A DNA stretch of 64,000 nucleotides from Neocallimastix lanati (nom. inval.) (lineage: Eukaryota > Neocallimastigomycota > Neocallimastigomycetes > Neocallimastigales > Neocallimastigaceae). The notes below the pieces were generated by a model. It saw only the letters and a list, made by a program, of their open reading frames with translations, made no database searches and was not told the DNA's origin. Positions 60,401 through 64,000 of this stretch are shown one piece after another (the stretch's first letter is position 1; each line of letters begins with the position of its first letter). The stretch lies in contig JACVTC010000142.1 of the NCBI GenBank assembly GCA_016946835.1, forward strand, positions 309,001 to 373,000, in the 5' to 3' direction. The position numbers were made by a program, and so were the translations under genes.

Positions 60401-61041
60401 GGCACCCGAATGATATAACCTTCCGAGTAATCATCATTCTTAGTTGCCAACCTAATTCTGCCACGACTAATATCAATAGGTTCATATTCGGACGGAAGCT
60501 TATCTAAAAATTGTTGAGTAATTATACTTAAATTACTACATGAATCAATTAAAGCCTTCCCCGAAACACCTTCAACTGTAACATCAACCATGGCAATATC
60601 CTCTTCACATGGTTCGTTACCTTTACTTTTATAAGTGTGATCTATGTTATTAACGACCACAGTCGTGGCTGACACATTATCCAACACCCCAGAGATATTA
60701 GATTGGTCCCTATCCAATTTAATACCCTGTGACACCTTAGATCTTAATTTTGGAGCAGCATCCAATAACTGTCCAAAAGTAATATTGCAATGGGCAGAAT
60801 TTAAATCTTTAAGAATATCATATTCTTCTTCCCCCGATTGCATCTTAATTTTCCTAAATACTCTAGAACTTTTATTTTCTTTTTGAGTATCTTTATCTTT
60901 ACTAATTAACACCTTTGTTAAATCAATTACTTTATTATTCTCCTTCACAATACTTTTATCATTATCATTATTTTCTTTCATTAAATTTTTATTCTTTCTT
61001 TTATCATTATTTACATTATTTATAATAACTTCATCATTCAC
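57475..61041 (-). CDS. Gypsy-2 Pol (protease, RT, RNase H, integrase)
   Basis: 1188 codons, relative of gypsy-1 pol. The frame is open upstream to about 61155 with no ATG (the codon at 61041 is GTG), so the true N-terminus is unclear. Protease: GKALIDSCSNLSII, with Cys instead of Gly in the D-S-G motif. RT: WRLCIDYRKVND, DLYSGYHQILM, MPFGLTGAPATFQ, and FIDDILIYS. RNase H: IRTDASYEGIGG, TDLEGAALI, TDHKPL. Integrase: HKIGHEG ... CDKCQ, D/D/E in GLDIIGP, TTDNGVQ and NGLTENRNKE; GPL-type tail (EPYFVGPLKVIKKQF). No gag is found upstream; instead a plus-strand frame starts there. Confidence 0.88.
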   Translation of the reverse strand: MNDEVIINNVNNDKRKNKNLMKENNDNDKSIVKENNKVIDLTKVLISKDKDTQKENKSSRVFRKIKMQSGEEEYDILKDLNSAHCNITFGQLLDAAPKLRSKVSQGIKLDRDQSNISGVLDNVSATTVVVNNIDHTYKSKGNEPCEEDIAMVDVTVEGVSGKALIDSCSNLSIITQQFLDKLPSEYEPIDISRGRIRLATKNDDYSEGYIIRVPVKINNLVLMVNCRIVEKEDPFYDILINLKTQIDYNLFIHPILYSLCQITPEGVIDVIAPINNDYEDEEKLLCMIKALDEDSKKNDLKKIEGLSPKQYIHHEIFLNTLNEKYKDEIIKILEENLEIVATSSEELTPSDLPPHKINLIPGAKPVKQRCYRLVKFKSDILMEELIKLINKKLIEPSCSEWSSPIVLVPKKNGKWRLCIDYRKVNDLTVKDSYSLPYIDEIFDSLDGAQIFTTMDLYSGYHQILMDEESVEITTFTTKFGNYQFKVMPFGLTGAPATFQREMNRILFPFIGKFVFNFIDDILIYSKSIEEHISHIRQVLEVFRQHKLKINIEKCAFMQTEVEVLGHKASVKGLSPQDSKIKAIKEWVAPVDVHELRSFLGAVGYYRNFKYAQISAPLCKLLRKNVKYKWNTEHQQSFDLLKEKLINAPILKYPSFNQRFIIRTDASYEGIGGVLLQEDLETKKEHPVHYISRSLSKAEKNYGITDLEGAALIYCITRLKSYILGNPNKTVVITDHKPLISFFKNKEPNNARQARWCLTVSTLGVEIQYQMGKKNVLADALSRMKKRDDSVVLATKLTSKEEEELLSKTIKDFINEKFVTIDGEDYFVDGNDYRKLITDQTERVKLILEAHKIGHEGYYKTYQRLRKSFYWNNMVMDIKRVVQSCDKCQLNRSQPYPEPTENIPTKVEGPFIHLGLDIIGPLIKTKNNNRYIMVVVDYFTKWVEAEPTENITSQDVIKFLINVFARHGVPQVITTDNGVQFTSDMTKIFLDLYDVYVKFISRYHPESNGLTENRNKEIGKLLRLLGSKNKDWDEVLPSALWALRTTKNKVTKHSSFELVYGREDQQPFDIAARPTKDINKSSDEVLLEKFINHYRWTLEAAENVKNANKYWAARREEKNSLNEGKRIREGDLVLVRNFSRTKLEPYFVGPLKVIKKQFNTVTLADPNSGIQMNRNVHLKNIVKYNSASM

Positions 61042-61301
61042 TAATGAATTATTATTAATATTATCATTACTATTATCATTACTATGATTATTACTATAAT
61101 TAGTATTACTATTACTAATTTTAAAAGTATAAAGATTTTCAAAGAATTTGCAAATTCAAATTGTATTATACACAAGAAGAATTAGAGGGAATTATATATA
61201 ACCTCGATAATAATCATAAGATTTATCATAATAGAAGAAATTCCCTACCTACTATTATTACTAAAGATCATAATTCAGATAATAAACTGGTCTTAACAGT
61301 C

Positions 61302-63233
61302 ATGGTACCAAAGAATAAAAATAATAATAATAATAATAATAATAAGAGTAACACCGCTTCAAAGAGTGTTAAAGAAGCTTCAGGATCCAGGGAAGAAAAG
61401 AAAGAATCTTCTCCTTCCGTTGCCCATCCTACAGAAGGTACAACTAAAAAAGTTGTGGAGGCTCCTCAGGTAGCCAGTGGCACCAACCCTAAGGTTGTTG
61501 AATCCGCCGTACCATCTAGCTCAGGCCAGAGCGAACCTACGGAAACAAAAGTGATGGCCCCTTCCAATAGTGACTCTCAAGTAGAGGAAAAGAAACCCCC
61601 GTTAGCCGCACTTCTCCTACCACATGAAGAAGATATAGAAATGAAAAACGAAGACAGCTTCTCATCAGTTACTATGGAAGAAATCGATAATTATTGGAAA
61701 CATATACCAGATGAAATACCTTCTCTAGAGTCTACCAATAAGAATCAATATGGTTGTTCAGGACTCATAAACTCTTTTAACCCAAATAATCCAGGGAATA
61801 CATTTATTTTATCTAATGATAAAATGTTTAAAGATTTAAAATCTGAAAATGAACTATTAAAACAACAAATGGTTCAACAGCAAAATCAGATTAACGCCTT
61901 AATTTCTCAATTATCTAACCTTACTACTAATGCTAATAGTACTATTGAACTTAATAAACAGATAATCCATGACAAAGAAAATGCTATCGAACAACTCAAG
62001 AAAAGAAATCGTGATGACTTAGACATACAAGACATGGAAATATATAAAACTCAAAATGATGTCGAAGACTTGAAGAAGCGCTTGAATATCTTTAAAATCA
62101 ACACTAATAATAACGTTAAACAACTTGAGAGTAACTTTAATTACAACCAAGAAGTAATTAAAGAGGCCCAAAGAACATTACAATCTCAAGATGAATCTTT
62201 GAATAAACAACATAAACTAATAGAGGATTTGAATAATAAAGTAGTTACTATTTACAACACTCTGCAAACAGCAGATAAAGGTAAAAATAAATCAGATGAA
62301 GTTAGTCTTATTAGACTCAATCAAACCAAAAAGGAATTAGAAACATTTAAAGCTGAAATGAATCTTAAATTTAAGCTTCAAGATAAACTTGTGTCTAGCT
62401 ATTCTAAGGTTCAAGACAATTTAACTAAAATCGCAGAGCGATTGAACAATTATCAAGATCAAATTGATAATATTAATAACCAAATTAAATTAGAAGGATC
62501 TAATCTCACTGACGAGAAAATTAATGAATTAACGACTTCCCAAATTGATCTTCAAAACAAATATAATAATACTCTTAAGGCTCTTAATAATATCAAGATT
62601 AATAATACCGACATTGATAAAAATTTTAAAGATCAAATTAAAACAATTAATAACAACATTTCTAAATACAATCTTGATCTTAGAGAATCCAATCTTCAAA
62701 AACAATACCAAAATTTGGTTCTCCAGAATCCGAAAACAACTAAATTTTTTAAATATGAAGTTACTAAGAATAGTATTATCCTTTCTTTAGCCGACCCTAA
62801 ATACGCTAATTTAGTTAACAAGCTCATTCTTAAACACTACCAAACTTTATGGAAAAATCATATTAATTTAGACGAACCGACTATTGATGATCTTAGTTTT
62901 TATATCAATGATCCTAATAACAGTCTTAATATTTCTTTAGGGGACTCCATGGACAAAGATGCGAAATCTTTTGTTGGAAATTCTACCATGGAAAACTTCA
63001 AGAAAACTTTCGGAGATCAACTCAGAAAGGAATTAAAAGATGAATTAGATGAAGAAAAAGCTACCTCTTCTAAGAATTCGAAAAATTTAAAAGAAATGCA
63101 TGAAAGAGCCATAAAAGAAATGAACGATAAGTATAATCAATTAAGTGATAAGTTAAAAAATGCAAACAACCTAAATAAAGAAGAAATAAACAAATTCTTG
63201 ATTGAATTCGAAACATTCAAAAACTCGATGTAG
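61302..63233 (+). CDS. Coiled-coil, gag-like protein of a retroelement, N-terminal part ending in amber
   Basis: The frame is open from 61125; the first ATG is at 61302 (MVPKNKNNN). After a poly-Asn and a Ser/Pro/Glu-rich low-complexity part (roughly the first 110 residues) comes a long coiled coil, with repeated KxxxLxxxxNxL heptads over about 300 residues (for example LKSENELLKQQMVQQQNQIN). A compact segment then follows (LVNKLILKHYQTLWKNHINL) and a Glu/Lys-rich end. It stops at TAG (63231) in the context ATG TAG AAT AAA. Codon use is less AT-extreme than in the host genes. I do not recognise the family; a gag role is inferred from what follows the stop. Confidence 0.55.
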   Translation: MVPKNKNNNNNNNNKSNTASKSVKEASGSREEKKESSPSVAHPTEGTTKKVVEAPQVASGTNPKVVESAVPSSSGQSEPTETKVMAPSNSDSQVEEKKPPLAALLLPHEEDIEMKNEDSFSSVTMEEIDNYWKHIPDEIPSLESTNKNQYGCSGLINSFNPNNPGNTFILSNDKMFKDLKSENELLKQQMVQQQNQINALISQLSNLTTNANSTIELNKQIIHDKENAIEQLKKRNRDDLDIQDMEIYKTQNDVEDLKKRLNIFKINTNNNVKQLESNFNYNQEVIKEAQRTLQSQDESLNKQHKLIEDLNNKVVTIYNTLQTADKGKNKSDEVSLIRLNQTKKELETFKAEMNLKFKLQDKLVSSYSKVQDNLTKIAERLNNYQDQIDNINNQIKLEGSNLTDEKINELTTSQIDLQNKYNNTLKALNNIKINNTDIDKNFKDQIKTINNNISKYNLDLRESNLQKQYQNLVLQNPKTTKFFKYEVTKNSIILSLADPKYANLVNKLILKHYQTLWKNHINLDEPTIDDLSFYINDPNNSLNISLGDSMDKDAKSFVGNSTMENFKKTFGDQLRKELKDELDEEKATSSKNSKNLKEMHERAIKEMNDKYNQLSDKLKNANNLNKEEINKFLIEFETFKNSM

Positions 63234-64000
63234 AATAAACTAAAAGAAGATAAGGATAATCAACAGAGGGAAATAGAAAGACAGTTACGCCAAATTAAAC
63301 ATGAAGACCTTAGGGACCGTTTACCTAATAAATTTAGAGAAAAATATAACCTTGATTATACATATAACACCATAGATTTTGAAGAAAGTTACAATACTTA
63401 TCAAAAATTTATACAATCACTTCATAATGACAACATCTCAGACGAAGAATATTTTAGTGCGATCACGGGAAAAACTTATAAACCAAACGAAAGCCTTAGC
63501 TCCTTTGAAAATAGAATTAGAGATTTGGAAAGCCAAGTTATTCCCAATGAACCACAAAGTATATCACAATGGTATTTTATTAAGGAGAATAATGAAGAAG
63601 AAAGAGTAGAAAACCATAAACAAGTAGTTGTATTTTCTCCCGATGAGTTTGAGGCAATTAAAGATGTAGAGGGGAGTTCCTTATTGTTCTACAAAACCTT
63701 CAAACACAATTGCCCAAGATACAAAGGGAAATCTACGGGCTATGACGATCTCAGAGATTTCAAGTTTTATCTACAAAACTACGCCCCACCCAGTAATGAG
63801 ATACAAATAATCAACGCTTTTGAATACTTTGTTAGTAACAAGGAAGATACCAAAAAATGGTATAAAAATGAAAAAAGAATCGTTCTTAATAAACTCAGAG
63901 ACAACCCAAGACTTAAAGGTATTCTTATGTGGTATGAATTTAATAAAATTATTTCCAAATTTGAATATAAATTCTGTGAATTTACACAGATTGAACAGGA
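63234..64000 (+). CDS. In-frame continuation after the amber codon, gag-like, runs off the window
   Basis: Beyond the TAG at 63231 the same frame stays open for 255 codons to the last base. It reads NKLKEDKDNQQREIERQLRQ, FEESYNTYQKFIQSLHNDNI, SPDEFEAIKDVEGSSLLFYK, and near the end KKWYKNEKRIVLNKLRDNP, GILMWYEFNKIISKFEYKF. The latter has the spaced Trp/Phe pattern of LTR-element capsid regions. Such a length without a stop is very unlikely by chance in this AT-rich DNA. Either the amber is a recent lesion or it is read through. Confidence 0.55.

Overview
The window looks like nuclear DNA of an extremely AT-rich fungus. The best guess is an anaerobic gut fungus (Neocallimastigomycota). The reasons are A+T-saturated spacers, long homopolymers and AAT microsatellites, Asn-rich proteins, many short AT-rich GT-AG introns, and a fungal-type cell-integrity MAP kinase. 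The phylum assignment is inference.

Host genes: (1) 203-1077(-), a secreted or membrane protein of unknown function whose C-terminal membrane segment is out of frame. (2) 17452-20254(+), a 12-exon EDEM-type GH47 alpha-mannosidase. (3) 20765-21496(-), a 4-exon homologue of Asterix/WDR83OS. (4) 24870-28573(-), a 4-exon, Asn/Ser-rich protein of unknown function. (5) 32257-33793(+), an 8-exon ACBD6-like acyl-CoA-binding/ankyrin protein. (6) 34871-37279(-), an 11-exon Slt2/Mpk1-type MAP kinase with a TEY loop. I rebuilt the exon structures by hand; every spliced total is divisible by three and family motifs run across the junctions.

Mobile DNA fills the rest. 1.8-9.3 kb: a decayed minus-strand Ty1/copia element with two different LTR types in an order that suggests recombination with a one-LTR circle. 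9.4-17.0 kb: a young Ty3/gypsy element with apparently identical 567-bp LTRs. 38.7-40.5 kb: copia debris. 40.5-43.4 kb: a Mutator-like element with ~0.8-kb inverted repeats and a dead transposase, followed by debris of a second one. 44.9-47.4 kb: a 3'-truncated gypsy gag-pol. 49.0-56.4 kb: a chromovirus (Tf1/sushi-like) with 712-bp LTRs, a TATAA target duplication and a solo LTR of the 9.4-kb family nested in one LTR. 56.4-61.1 kb: a gypsy pol on the minus strand that meets, head to head, a plus-strand coiled-coil/gag-like frame running off the window end through one amber codon.

Most informative: the three LTR lineages appear to prime reverse transcription in three ways. The copia elements match a tRNA-Lys(CUU) half-molecule, the young gypsy element matches a tRNA 3' end, and the chromovirus looks self-primed. 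Two unrelated gypsy elements end gag with the same heptamer, A AAA AAC, directly before the stop, with pol in the -1 frame. A ~170-nt segment at 22.2 kb and 41.4 kb keeps a GAAA-capped hairpin with a compensatory closing pair, so it may be a structured RNA.
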